From Lactifluus volemus (lineage: Eukaryota; Basidiomycota; Agaricomycetes; Russulales; Russulaceae): a stretch of DNA of 64,000 nucleotides. A program made the translations under genes and the position numbers. Shown here in pieces: positions 1-11,143 of the stretch (its first letter is position 1; each line of letters begins with the position of its first letter). The stretch spans positions 1 to 64,000 of the forward strand of contig WTXI01000061.1 in the NCBI GenBank assembly GCA_022376515.1. The letters are read 5' to 3'. Below the pieces are notes generated by a model that was not told where the DNA came from, made no database searches, and saw only the letters and a program-made list of their open reading frames with translations.

Positions 1-334
1 ACTGGCAGAAATGGCACAACTTACAAGCGGAGGGAGTGGTGGTGATAACTGGGGAAGCGTGCAGAGCTTGAGGAGGAGGTACGGACAGGCCAGCACCTTC
101 CCCTCACAATTCTAGATGACACGGCTAGCTATGGTAGTTGATGTAAATAGTAGTAGCACATTCAGTTCAAATGCAAACGTAATTGATATAGTCAAGGGGA
201 CCAGAAACGAAGCAGGGCACGAGGCTATCACTGTCACAAAAGAGAAACGACGCAGAGGCATCCACGATAAAGAGGAGGAAAGGGAATGGGTGTAAAGAAG
301 CACACGCGGTCAAGAAGAGCAGGTGTGGTGGACC
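1..334. repeat. Duplicated 3' flank of an F-box gene (copy 1)
   Basis: This gene-free stretch lies just downstream of the minus-strand F-box gene at 335-1868. Most of it is repeated, with scattered substitutions and small indels, at about 3023-3420, downstream of the next F-box gene. The shared part includes the block around GATGACACGGCTAGCTA and the block around GGGGACCAGAAACGAAGCAG. It is therefore part of the segmental duplication that produced the two genes. The short reading frames in it are not conserved between the copies, so I read it as non-coding 3' flank. Confidence 0.7.
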
Positions 335-1868
335 TTAATCATCACGACATGTGCGAGAGACAGCTACAGTACAACCAGAACGCCGACGGAATGATGATTG
401 AATGGGTTGTTGCACAGATTCGCCTGGCTTAAGCCCCACAATCGAAAGGCTGTGTAGCAAGGGGAATACTTCAGCAGCTGGAAGTGATTCTTCCCTGGGA
501 CCTTCTAACACAGATGTGACGAATGGCTGGAGCTCGACAGGTATTTGAAGACTCTGGACAGCAGGAAATGAGTGGAAAAGTTGGAGCCATGGCGTGGGAT
601 CGAGGTTGCTTATGCCGTGGTACTTGATGATGAGTGACGTCACGCTGGAGCGGAAGGGCAGAATCTGGCTGCATATCTGCGTTACAGAATCGACTTGACT
701 ATCCGGGTCTATGCACATGATCATGATATGCCACGAGAGAATCGGAGGATTCGTGAAATGATGCGTTGTATTTGAGTCAAGAGATATATAGAGGAAGCCC
801 CACAGGTTGATTGTCAAGGTTTGACTGGATGGATTGAATGAGTCCAGGCAACTGAGGAACCGAACGGTTTGCGGGATGTAAAAGACAGGCCGATGGAAGA
901 ATCTTATGTTGAATTCGTTGAGTAGTGGGGCATCGAATCGGGCTGCGAGGACCTCCAAGTACTCGCTCACACCGCAAAATAGAATGGAAGTGAGAGCGGG
1001 GAGAACGAACCGGGTCAGTGGTGGTGGGGCTCGGTTTCTTCGTTCGGGGTGAGATGTCGGGAAATCGAAATCGATGGTAAGGGATTTGAGCTTTGGCAGC
1101 GCAGACAACGATGTGGCCATTATCTCGGGTGGGATGTACCCAGATTTGGGTATATTGTCAAGACGAAGAGATGTGAGGTCGCTTGCAGAGGAGAGGAGTT
1201 GTGGCAATGACGGAAATGAGATTCCCCGAAGACTGAGATCACGGAGACACGGGGCTGATCCATTCAAGAGCGTATCCAGGCGAACCCTCTGATGAAATGA
1301 CTTGAATGAAAGAGATCTCAAGGCTGGAAATGGTTCCCCCATTGCCGTGATAATTTGTTCACATGGATCATCCTGTGGATCGGAAATATGAACTTGAATC
1401 TCGCGTATGCGATCCCGACGCTCCAATGCGGCAATGAGAATGTCCGTCGAGTCTCCGGGGTCATATGAAAAGCCGTAGCAGAGTTGGATAATGAGAGGAA
1501 ATGGTGGCCAGATATCCAACAACTCCCTCACAGGTGACCTCTTCGTGCAAAAAAGCTGCAGATTGAGACGGATTGGCGATTCAAAAATGATGTATCGCCA
1601 TCTTCGGCATATATGCACTAGCTTCTCCCAATTCCGTGCAGCTTCTTTGAATAAGACTGTGTTGATATAAAGGTCAAATATCTCAAGGAGGACATTGTCT
1701 GGGAGAGACCCAATTGTTACTCGTTGGACCACCTGGTCTACACCATACAACACAACTCAGTAATTGATATGTTTGTTCCTGATGAGTCTTACTTGGTTGT
1801 TGTTGAATCAGTCGACATGCAACAATATTTTTGTTGTTTGAGCCAATAGAAAGGCCATCCATTTGCAT
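335..1868 (-). CDS. F-box/LRR-like protein, cluster member 1
   Basis: Predicted CDS is complement(join(335..1737,1793..1868)), 492 residues. Exon 1 (25 codons, MQMDGLSIGSN...) ends one base into a codon. The intron is 55 nt, GTAAGA...TAG, and splicing restores the frame. The F-box spans about residues 36-80: SLPDNVLLEIF, then LVHICRRWR and SPIRLNLQLFC. The rest is leucine-rich (FPSLPQLLSSASDLTSLRLDNIP, PKLKSLTIDF) and resembles degenerate LRRs. F-box proteins bind Skp1 and present substrates to SCF ubiquitin ligases; that role is inferred from family knowledge and no substrate can be named. The first ATG was chosen because the MQMD..SIGSN peptide recurs at the same place in most other copies. 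It is closest to the next gene, with which it shares flanks on both sides. Confidence 0.85.
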
Positions 1869-3022
1869 CTAAGAGGTCAACTGGAGGGTACTCTTGTTAT
1901 CTTGCTTGCAAGGTATCTATTGTTGGTCGTAAATTCGAGAGAGCCTTGCAGGTACAACACCCAACTATCGGCCTTGGATGGTCACGTCAGCAAGCGTGGG
2001 AATTCCCACACTAACCTCCCTCACTGTCTGACGAGGCAAGGAAAATAAACGACCTTTCCTTGGACCTTTCCCTCCCCCATACATTTGCGGCTTCTGTGAC
2101 CACTAATGTGATATGCAAACTACCAAGAAAAACATGCTGCGGCGGCGGCTACAGGCCTACAGCCCTGGAGGGCATTTGGATATGTTTGCATTCCCACGAA
2201 CATGTGTTCCCACGCACAGCTGGAAACCATGCCTCAGCCGACTCCACCGCTCTCACCAGTGTTGTGCGGTCACTGACCGGAAGCCAAAAGTCAGGTCACG
2301 CGCATGCTGACTAGTCAGTGACCAGTCAGTGACTGTAAAACGACCGTGACTTTCGACTTCGCGTGGGAATGCCAAAACCGCTTATTAATCACTGATCTGA
2401 TGTTATCAGGAGTTTTATCGTTGAATCGATAAGTTCAATCTTGTGACACCTAATCTATTTGATTTCATGAAGTCGTCACTGGATCCCATCACGTGAACGT
2501 AGAGCGTCTCGGAGCTAGACAAACCGTCGGCCCGTCGCCACCCCCATTACATCAGCGACCTAGGGCAGAGTCACGGTCATTTGCAGTCACTGACCCCCAT
2601 GGTCAGATGACTTTGCTGACTGTCCCGACTAGTCACTGACCGGCACATCACTGGCTCTCACTCGTCACTGCATCGCTAACGAGGTACACCGACCCTTTCC
2701 CATGCCCGAAGCAACTTGTGCGACCGCAATTTATCAACGGAATATGCTGTTGCGGCAGCTAGAGGCCTACAGCGCTGGGGAAGATGACCAGGTACCCTTT
2801 CTTCAGCAAGAGATGGAGGGCCGCCTCACCATGTCAACCGCCACCACAACACTTCAGCTGCTCATACCTATGACCAGCTGTTCCTGGTCCAACACCACCA
2901 CCGTCATCATCATCACTGTTACCAGCCATGTCACCACCTCGCCAGTCTCCTGCCAGGCTTTAGGAGCTATAGCAGTGCCGCTACGGCCGGTATGTTGTTC
3001 AACTCCAACTGTGTATTAACCA
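1869..3022. other. Spacer between F-box genes 1 and 2
   Basis: I see no gene here. Two related blocks stand out: about 2112-2172 and about 2724-2785 share the motifs AACATGCTG/AATATGCTG, GGCGGCTACAGGCCTACAGC and similar, so part of the spacer is internally duplicated. Between them lies a stretch rich in GTCACTGACC and its complement, listed separately. The longest open frames (under 110 codons) have no recognisable domains. Confidence 0.5.
2225..2680. repeat. Inverted-repeat block rich in GTCACTGACC
   Basis: Near 2300-2340 the sequence carries GACTAGTCAGTGACCAGTCAGTGAC. Near 2560-2650 the complementary motifs occur as CAGTCACTGACC and GACTAGTCACTGACCGGC. The two arms are inverted relative to each other and are separated by about 220 bp of unrelated sequence. 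This geometry is typical of a degenerate MITE or foldback element. No target-site duplication could be fixed by eye, so the borders are approximate. Confidence 0.45.
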
Positions 3023-3420
3023 CATGCACTGGCAGAATGCATGGCACGCGGAGGGAGTGGTGCTGATAGCTGGGGAGGCGTGTAAGGCTTGAGGAGGAGG
3101 CACGGACAGGCAAGCCCCTTCCCCTAACCTCACAATTTTAGATGACACGGCTAGCTACGGTGGTTGATGTAAATAGTAGTAGCGCATTCAGTACAAATGA
3201 AAACATAATGCTATAGTCGAGGGGACCAGAAACGAAGCAGGGTACGAGGCTATCACTGACACAAAGGAGAAAGGACGCATACTGAGGTATCCACGATAAA
3301 GTGGAACATAGGAAGATCCAGGGCATGCTAGTATAGTGGAAGGAGGAAAGGGAATGGGTGGAAAGAAGCACACGCGATTAAGAAGAGCAGGTGCTGTGTA
3401 CCTTAATCATGATGACGTTC
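3023..3420. repeat. Duplicated 3' flank of an F-box gene (copy 2)
   Basis: This is the second copy of the flank seen at the start of the window, downstream of the F-box gene at 3421-5036. It holds GATGACACGGCTAGCTACGG and GGGGACCAGAAACGAAGCAGGG, as in copy 1. It also has about 60 bp near 3310-3370 that copy 1 lacks or has lost. Confidence 0.7.
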
Positions 3421-5036
3421 TCAATAGAACGTGCGAGAGACAGCTACAGTACGACCAGAGCGCTGGAGGGTTGTTGCAACGGATGATGATGGATTGGGTT
3501 GTTGCATAGTTTCACCTGACTTCCTCTCCAAAATGGAGAGGGTGTGCAGCGAGGGGAATGCTTCAGGGGGTGTCGGTGATTCTTTCGCGGACCCTTCTAA
3601 CACAGGTACGATGAATGGCTCTAGCGCGACAGGTATTTGAAGAATCTGGACAGAGGGGAATGAGTGGAAAAGTTGGAGCCATAGCGTGGGATCAATTTGG
3701 AGGTCGAAGGAGTGCCAGTGGCTGTTGTCGCACTTGATACTGAGTGTCTTCACGCTGGAGCGGAAGGGCAGAATCTGGCTGCATATCTGCGTTACAGAAA
3801 TGACTTTCTGATCGAACGTATGGCACCACACGATATCCCATGATTGTATCGGACCCCCGAAATGATGCGTTGTATTTGAGGGGAAATGTATATGAACCTG
3901 GTCCGACGGGTGGAAGTTCAAGGTTAGACTGGATGCCTTGAATGAATCTATGTGAGAAAGGAGCCGAACGGTCTGCGGGATGTCAAAGACACGATGATCA
4001 TCATGGTGAAAGAATTTTATCTGGAATTCATCGAGTAACGGAGCATCAAATCGGTCCGCGAGGACTTCCAAGTACTCACTCACACCGTAAAATGCAATGG
4101 AAGTGAGAGCGGGGAGAACAAACCGGGTCTGTAGTGGTGGGGCTCGGTTTCTTCGTTCGAGGTGAGGTGTCGAAGTTTCGAAAGCGATTATGAGGCATTC
4201 GAGCTTTGGCAGGGCAGACAGGGACGTGGCCATTGTCTCGGGTCGGATGTACCCAGCATTGAAAAGACAAAGAGATGTGAGGTCGCTTGTAGACGAGAGG
4301 AGTCGTGGCAATGACGGAAATGAGATTTCCCAAAGAGCTAAAGTTCGTAGACACGGGGCGGAGCCATTCGAGAGTGTATCTAGGATAACCTCCTCCGAGT
4401 GATCACCTGACTTGAAATAAAAAGATCTCAAGGCTGGAAATGGTTTCTCCATCGCAGCGATAATCCGTTCACATGGACGATTCTGTGGATTGGTTATATG
4501 AACGCGAATCTCGCGTACGCGATCACGACGCTCCAATGCTCCGATGAGGTTGTCCGTCACGGTCGAGTCGATCCCGGGTTCGAGATTCACTATGAAATAC
4601 GAATAGTCGACCTTGAATCGGATAACGAGAGGATATGGTGGCCAGACATCCAACAACTTCCTCACGGGTGATGTCTCCGTGCAAAAAAGCTGCAGATTGA
4701 GACGGATTGGCGATTCAAAAATGATGTATCGCCATCTTCGGCATACGTGCACCAGCGTCTCCCAATTCCATGAATATTCATTGACAACTTGAGAGTCTTT
4801 GTTGAAAACAACTTGATAAAAATCAAATATGTCTAGGAGAACATCGTCTGGGAGAGATTTGATTGTTACTTGTTGGAACACCTGGCCTACATCAGACAAC
4901 ACAAACTAAGCAATCGATACGGTTGTTCCTGAGAAGTCTTACTTGGTTCTTGTTGGATCAGAGATTTCTCCCATTGATGTGCAACAATATTTTTGCTGTT
5001 TGAGCCTATGGAAAGGCCACTGGCATCCATTTGCAT
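3421..5036 (-). CDS. F-box/LRR-like protein, cluster member 2
   Basis: Predicted CDS is complement(join(3421..4886,4943..5036)), 519 residues. Exon 1 has 31 codons (MQMDASGLSIGSN...), a phase-1 GTAAGA donor, and a 56 nt intron ending in TAG. The F-box SLPDDVLLDIFDFYQ is followed by LVHVCRRWRYIIFESPIRL. The C-terminal two thirds are leucine-rich, with FPSLPRLLSSTSDLTSLCL and a tail ending near QRSGRTVAVSRT. It pairs with member 1 as a recent duplicate: similar exon 1, the same 3' flank, and the same residues KLECLIIAF/KLKSLTIDF in equivalent places. The likely role is an SCF substrate adaptor; the target is unknown. Confidence 0.85.
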
Positions 5037-5189
5037 CAAAGAGGTTAGCTGGAGGGTAGTAGCCAAAACCGTTGCTCCTGTCCCGGCCCGAGCATGGTGA
5101 TGTCGTGACGTTTCTTGTTCCTATTTGGTGGTGACGTCACGGTCCCTCGCGGTTTACAGTACCGTGACGGTGCTTTAACGAGATTAGTA

Positions 5190-5901
5190 CAGTGTTGGGG
5201 CACTCCTTGACACAGTAGATTGAGTTTTGGGTTTTGTTGTCCCCATGCCACAAACTTGGCAATTCTGAGTCAGTAGGATTATTGGGTGGTATGTAAAGCC
5301 TATATCTACAAACTTTCAAGCCAATCAAAGGTGTTTAATACAACAAACGACATTGATTTGTGAAGAGAGTCCATTTGCCACGAAATCCACTCCTTGACAC
5401 AGTGTGACACCTTTGTGACACCTGTTATCTACGTTCCCACACCGCTAATCAGCTGTCAATCCAAAGTGATATGTGAGGGGATGCGAGGTCGATTGGATCG
5501 GGCTTTCACGCAAATGTCACGCAGACTCCCACTCATCAAGCCATCTGTTTTGTCTGATTTTTCAAGACACCAATTGTTGCCCGATTTACTCATTTAGGTA
5601 GTCAAATTGTTGCCAATGTCAGCGCGCTTCATGCCTAATTTTTAGAACCACTGTAATCTATCAGAATATCTGTACATGAGTGGTCGAAAAGTTGGTACAA
5701 TCAAAAAAATGCTAAATTTAGTGTAATGACCAGTATGCTGCCCTAACGACTTGTTCAAAAAATTTGAGATTTTTTATATGTATAGAGTAGACATAACAGA
5801 TTAACTTTTGTTAGTCAAGTTAAGTGAACAGACAAGATTTGAGAGTGATAAGGCTTACTGTGTCAAGGAGTGATAGTGTGTCAAGGAGTGCCCCGACACT
5901 G
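5190..5901. mobile_element. TA-flanked MITE (Tc1/mariner/pogo-like), copy 1
   Basis: The left end reads TA|CAGTGTTGGGGCACTCCTTG and the right end is its imperfect inverse, ending ...GGAGTGCCCCGACACTG|TA. TA flanks with CAGT...ACTG termini are the hallmark of Tc1/mariner/pogo (Fot1-type) DNA transposons. No transposase frame is present, so the element is non-autonomous. Inside, the terminal motif recurs near 5388-5405 and again near 5855-5890 (TGTGTCAAGGAGTG twice), so the end was duplicated or a second copy is nested. The outer 140 bp at the left match the element at 10431-10686. Confidence 0.75.
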
Positions 5902-7913
5902 TAGGAGTATGCGATGCACCGCTGGCAACCTGGCACCTCGACCGATAGCTGAATGAAATGCAAACGTCCACAGTATGACCTCTCTAAGTCTCACATGTCC
6001 GGGACACTCCCACTTTGTTAGTCGCAGATTTCTGTATCTGCGACCTGCGCATCCACAACGCTCTCGTACACTTCAAATGATGTTGATGAGGCTAAAACTG
6101 TTCTAAAATGCCAATATCAACCCAGAATTTAAGCTTGTATAGTATATACAGTAGCAATAATCTACATTAGCGCACCCTCTTTTAATATTACAGATATCCG
6201 AGTTAGTGTTACCGAATCAAGATGTGGTACAGTTACGAAAACGACACCAACTCAAACATGTCGTTCAAAACATATGTGATGGAGCTGTATATGTTTGGCG
6301 TACGGAAAAAACTCCTCGCAGTGCCGCCTAAAGTTTTCGTGGCTCTCTTCCTCACCAGCGCCTAACTTCATGTGTGCCTTGTCCCCAGTCCCCAGTCAGC
6401 CTTGTCGAGTGGATGTCATACGAGTGCACGACAGAAACACACCTCGCTGCTTTCCCACCCTGCAAAGTATGCGATCGACTTCACGTCCTCCAAAGGTGAC
6501 GCGTACGCCAAACCGAAAAATCCATCCAGGCACGTCGCCCTGACGTCAGCGATGATCAAGTCCGCGAGGCTATTCCAGGTGTCCAAATGTTGAATGTCAT
6601 CCAGCACCGAGATTGAAAACTCCGTGATAGGCGACTCGATGCAGGACAGGAGCGGATGATCAGAAAAGTGCAGATGGTAGACGATTTTCCTGGAGGCGTC
6701 TTCGACGAGCGCGTCGAGGCTGTTGACTAGCTCGGCGTAATATGATGATGTCCCCTCTTTCAACACGCATTGCTCAAACGAGTCCCACACTATCTCAGTG
6801 CAGTGCGAGGATGAGCTCAACGTCGCAACGTTATACCGATGGGCCTACGTACACAGCAACCACAAGAAGGTTGACGGCGACTGGACGCTATGGCCCCAGT
6901 ACATAGCATTGACCCTGCCATGTCATCAAACTTTGGTGACCAGTTTGCCAGGTAAAGTGGGACTTACGTGGTCGTCCTCGCGGCCATGTCGCGAACCTCC
7001 TTGAAGGGCCCTGGATCATTCATGCACCTCGTGTTCGCACGAAAGACCACTAATTCGACAAAAGGGGGAGTAAGTGTCATGATGACCGCAGTCGCGATCG
7101 ACAGGTATGTAACCGAGCTCCTGCAATAATTAGAACAATCATGAAAAACCGGAAGGACCCATTATATGCGGCTCACGTACGACAGAAAACGTATGGCCCG
7201 GTATGAGTAGGACAGTAGTGATTGTATAGGAGATTTCCTAGACCAGTCTCTGAACGTCCTGAACAATAGGCACAAAGCAGCGGGGTGTTGGTGAGTCAAA
7301 AGAGAAAACCCATTTGAAAAAGCTACCTATGAGTGCTGAGTAATACTCGAGGTGAGAACTCAGGTTGAACTCAACGACCCGCCAAGGGATAGCGGAATAG
7401 AAGGGGCATATGCAAATTCACCGGCGCATCAAAAAGTGTCTGATACGCAAATTTTGAAGTTAGAATTAGTCAACCACAGGCCAACCCGTCAGAGTTCTAA
7501 GCAAACACCGACACGTAATAGCACATCATATAACATAGCCGTTTGAAGTGGATACCACAATTGTCTAGAAAAATTTGTGGTCTGGATACAGTTGGATACA
7601 GTTGACGTGCGTTAGCGTGAGTAAGACCGCCACCCGTCGTTGCTGGTACAATTCGTACAGACTAGACCGATTACATTCAAGTTCGCACGCGACGGTGCCT
7701 TGCAAGTGGCCAGATCAAGGTGGAACCGCGGTGAGACATGGGGAGAGAAGCCTTGTGAGTGGCAACTGTACCGTATGCGGACGAGACTAAATTTTGCTTT
7801 TGAATTGTACTGTAGCCATTCAACACGAACAAGAGCATGTTACGTAATTCAGTCTCGGCTCGGACCTCATTTGGCGGAACTTTTGCGCTGGCCACTCTTC
7901 TTCAACTTGTTCA
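5902..7913. other. Spacer upstream of the E2 gene
   Basis: About 2 kb lies between the MITE and the dehydrogenase E2 start. The only open frame with some coding character is the minus-strand one at 6416-6820, listed separately. The rest is AT-variable sequence without recognisable domains, RNA genes or long repeats. The 5' regulatory region of the E2 gene must lie in the last few hundred bases, but I see no clear TATA box or conserved motif. Confidence 0.4.
6416..6820 (-). CDS. Hypothetical protein or gene fragment
   Basis: A 134-codon open frame starts MSSSSHCTEIVWDSF and ends near SSEVCFCRALV. Its composition is plausible for a folded protein: acidic, with alternating hydrophobics such as ASRKIVYHLHFSDHPLLSCIESP and TWNSLADLIIADV. 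That is more protein-like than the other short frames around it. I do not recognise a family. It may be one exon of a gene that continues by splicing, or a relic. No partner exon could be assigned with confidence. Confidence 0.3.
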   Translation of the reverse strand: MSSSSHCTEIVWDSFEQCVLKEGTSSYYAELVNSLDALVEDASRKIVYHLHFSDHPLLSCIESPITEFSISVLDDIQHLDTWNSLADLIIADVRATCLDGFFGLAYASPLEDVKSIAYFAGWESSEVCFCRALV

Positions 7914-9683
7914 ATGAACGTCCCCCGCCGAGCGCGATGCATTCTCACAAAGCGGAGACATATTTTACATTTTCATACTTCCCCAGCGTGGTGGGCGACG
8001 CGCAAAGTGCTCCAACAATTCAAACTTGCCGACATTGGAGAGGGCATAACCGAGTGCGAAGTCATCAAATGGTACGTTCATATTGAACCTTTTCCCCCTG
8101 GCCATTGAAATATGTCCGCATTATCGCCAGGAACGTATCTACTCGAACCACGGTTGGCATGTTCGACCCGCTCTGTGAGGTGCAGAGTGATAAAGCCAGT
8201 GTGGAGATCACGAGTCCATATGAAGGCACTCTCAAGGAAATCCTCGTGCAAGAGGGACAGGTAGCCAAAGTTGGCGAAGGTCTGTGCATCATTGAGGTCG
8301 ACGAAGAAGCGTCCGATCCGTCTGATGTTCTAACATCTGAGTCCCCCGATGCAAGCCCAACCACGGGCGCGCATACGCTACAAGAAGAGCGCATCGCTCC
8401 AGAGAACCAGCCCGGTGTTTCCCAGCCGCAGATCGCGTCGGAAAAGCGATCAGCAGCTCGTCGTTCGCATCCACTAGATCCGAATAACCTGCTCTCCTCG
8501 GAATCGGCCGTGTCGGGGTCGGGGACGGTGACGAGTGTCATGTCCGAGGCCAAGGACGTGCTTGCCCTGCCCGCGGTACGCAACTTTGCACGGAAGTGTG
8601 GCGTGGATATTGCGTTGCTTTCTCCAGGAAGTGGGAAAAATGGACGAGTCGAGCGAGAGGATATAGAACGCCACCTCGCGAGTAGGAAGTCTGTTGGTGA
8701 GCAACCGCCTCGTGCCACGACTTCTCTCCCAGCAGAAGAGGATGTCGTTGTCGAGCTAGGACGGACGCGGTACGGAATGTGGAAGGCAATGGAAAAGGCA
8801 CGTACATTTATTTCTCTTTCCAATGTTGTCATTCATCCCATGCACCGTGTTCACAGAGTTTGGAAATCCCTCATTTTGGGTGAGTATTTGTTCCCCTCGT
8901 CTCCGACTGCATTGCTGACGAGCACTTAGCTACTCAACGTCACTGGATCTGACCTCATTGCATGAAATACTTCCCATCCTTAATGCAAACATACCCCATC
9001 CTTACCTTTCACCACGAGAATCATCGGCCGTACCTCCTGTCTCCCCATCATCCTTCTTCCCCACGCTGCGGGCTCCTACTCCACCTACATCAGGCACCTA
9101 TCCTAAGTTGACTTATCTCCCCTTCCTTCTCAAGACTCTTTCCAAGGCAATGTATTCCTGGCCGCTCTTCCGCTCGTCCATCACGCCCGAGAGCGTTTCG
9201 AGTGGAAGCCGGCCAACTTTGACTGTACGCCCACACTCAGATATCAGTATAGCACTATCAACACCGACGGGGCTATATACCCCGACAATCCGTGCCGTGG
9301 ACACGCACTCTGTGTACAGCCTTGCCTCGGCACTTAAGCATCTCGCGTATCTCGGAAGGCAGGTACCTAGCGCGCTAACACCTGCCGAGCTCCCGCGGCG
9401 CGGCGGCACGCTCACGGTGAGTAACATTGGTGCAGTCGGGGCCGGAGAGAGCGCGATGCCCGTGCTGGTACCTGGCGGCGGCATCGGGATCGTCGCTCTT
9501 GGACGGGCGCGCTGGGTGTGGGATGTCGACCGGGGCGATGGGAAAGGAGAACGAAGGCTCAAGTTGGGCATTAGCTGGTCGGCGGATCATCGGGTCGTGG
9601 AGGGTGCGGAGCTGGCTGCGTTTGTGGAGACGTGGCGGGGGTATGTCGAACAGCCAGAACGGATGATTGCCGAAGGAGTATAA
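7914..9683 (+). CDS. DBT: Branched-chain alpha-keto acid dehydrogenase E2 (lipoamide acyltransferase), mitochondrial
   Basis: Predicted CDS is join(7914..8071,8131..8797,8857..8879,8930..9683), 533 residues. It starts with an Arg-rich mitochondrial presequence ([15 protein letters not shown]...). A lipoyl domain runs from [15 protein letters not shown] to [14 protein letters not shown], with the lipoyl-lysine at about K74 in QSDKASVE. A peripheral subunit-binding domain follows at about 195-235 ([11 protein letters not shown]...[13 protein letters not shown]), then the acyltransferase domain from about 260. The catalytic motif reads SADHRVVEG, with His at about 503; the Asp usual in DHRxxDG is Glu here. 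The enzyme transfers branched acyl groups to CoA in Val/Leu/Ile catabolism. Intron 2 needs a GC donor (AAG|GCACGT) to keep the frame, and exon 3 is only 23 nt (SLEIPHFG). Fragments of this gene recur at 13441 and 21976. Confidence 0.88.
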
Positions 9684-10430
9684 GGATGAGACATTTCACA
9701 AACACAAAGATGTTCCATCGTGTCGTTATCACCGCCGTGGTGGTGCATCAATCTGCGGTCAATGAAATTATTCAAAAATTTGGAACTATGGATACTCGTA
9801 TCCTCAATGGCTAGCGATGCGCTCGCGTATTTTTGCCCTGTGTGATGTAAAGGACATTTCTATGAATAAGTAGTTTACAAAGAAGTCACCTCGGCGCGTT
9901 GCCCCAAAAGGGCCAAAACTCTTCTCCAGATGGACACGACATCGAAGTGAACAATTTACGGGACCTCTCAAATCAGAGCTGGTGGTTCTCGAGACCACTT
10001 GAAATATCAGGTGAAGGTGGGGGGGAAGCTTCAACTTGTTGAGAAGCTCGAGTAAGTCAAGTCATACATACAGTTAGAAAGCTTTCTTGTGCAATACGCA
10101 ACCAGATTCATACCCAACAAAACACCATGACATTGTTGGGAGCGCTACTAGTAAGTCGAAGCAATAGTGTTGCGGGAAAAACTGGGGGTTTTTCCCCGAA
10201 ATGGTTTTTCACCGGTAAGTTACCCCCCCCAGAGAATTGATGGTGGACTGCAGGATCGAGTCGGACATCCGGCTCTGAGTCTCTTCCCAAATATTTTACG
10301 CTCCTTTGCTCCTTTCACACCCGCGTCAAGAATGCCCATAGACTTGACTTACTTTCCAGGCCGATCACGCCAATTATTGAAATTACAGCCTGCGCTTTGT
10401 TCTTCGAGTCCATGTAGTAGTTAGTAGTTA

Positions 10431-10686
10431 CAGTGTTGGGGCACTTCTTGACACAGTAGATTGAGTTTTGGGTTTTGTTGTCCCCATGCCACAAACTTGG
10501 CAATTCTGAGTCAGTAGGATTATTGAGTTGTATGTAAAGCCTATATCTACAAACTTTCAAGCGATTGGACAATCGAAAAGCCTGGCAAGAGGCGGTCAAC
10601 GGATCAGATTGCCAAACACCCGCACGGACCCCGACGAGATCTGAGAGTGATAAGGCTTACTGTGTCAAGGAGTGCCCCAATACTGT
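10431..10686. mobile_element. TA-flanked MITE, copy 2
   Basis: The element starts TA|CAGTGTTGGGGCACTTCTTG and ends ...CAAGGAGTGCCCCAATACTG|TA, an inverted pair of about 28 bp with TA on each side. The left 140 bp match the element at 5190-5901 almost base for base, including TTTTGTTGTCCCCATGCCAC. At 256 bp it is an internally deleted relative of copy 1. It encodes nothing. Confidence 0.78.
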
Positions 10687-10929
10687 ACGTGTCAGAGTAG
10701 TCCGATCCTAGGCCGATCGTTCCAGTAGAAGCCACGTGAACACCACCAGAACGCTGCTGACAAAACACTCCGAGTCGATCGCGAAGCAAGCAACGCTACT
10801 GTACGGCGCTCTTGGATTTCATCGAAATCTGTTCATTACGTGGGAATATTGAGTTCTGTTATAATTATGCGTGTGTACAACGTGTACGTAACTTAAAACT
10901 GACTGGGACAACAGCCCTCGGCCCTCACG

Positions 10930-11143
10930 ATACAACTATCCCTCGAGCTACCCTCTGCTAAACTGCTCAGGTTTCTGTCAATGATTTCTACAAAGAGTCC
11001 CTTTATCCCTCTCAGTCTCTCTTACACAAATGGTCAGTACTCATAAATCTTCAGTTAGGCGCGCTCAGGCTCGAATACGTACCACTGACTGCACTACATT
11101 CTCCCGACCAGACAATAGTATCACCCACTGGTGGACAGATACA
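10930..11143 (+). promoter_or_regulatory. Conserved upstream region of plus-strand F-box genes
   Basis: The blocks CCTCGAGC..CCCTCTGCTAAACTGCT, ACTCATAAAT, GGCGCACTCAGGCTCG, ACGTACCACTGACTGCACTA and ACCAGACAATAGTATC occur in the same order before the plus-strand F-box genes starting at 15101, 23941 and 29783, and in weaker form before 19809. Conservation outside the coding exons suggests a shared promoter and 5' leader, though recent duplication alone could also explain it. In this copy the leader is open in frame from an ATG at 11030, so a longer N-terminus is possible. Confidence 0.5.

Larger units (their letters stand above)
9684..11143. other. Spacer between the E2 gene and the plus-strand F-box array
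   Basis: This holds a second copy of the TA-flanked MITE (listed separately) and, around 10260-10430, a segment repeated upstream of another F-box gene at about 23130-23330 (shared CCGGACATCC, GGCCGATCACGC, CCTGCGCT). Near 10174-10196 there is a short perfect stem, GGGAAAAAC/GTTTTTCCC. The last 200 bp are the conserved upstream region of the F-box gene and are listed separately. No gene is supported. Confidence 0.5.

Noticed and set aside
8065..8832. 255-codon minus-strand open frame
   Set aside because: It is antisense to the E2 gene, whose plus-strand frame carries the lipoyl and subunit-binding domains. The antisense frame is a by-product of codon use.
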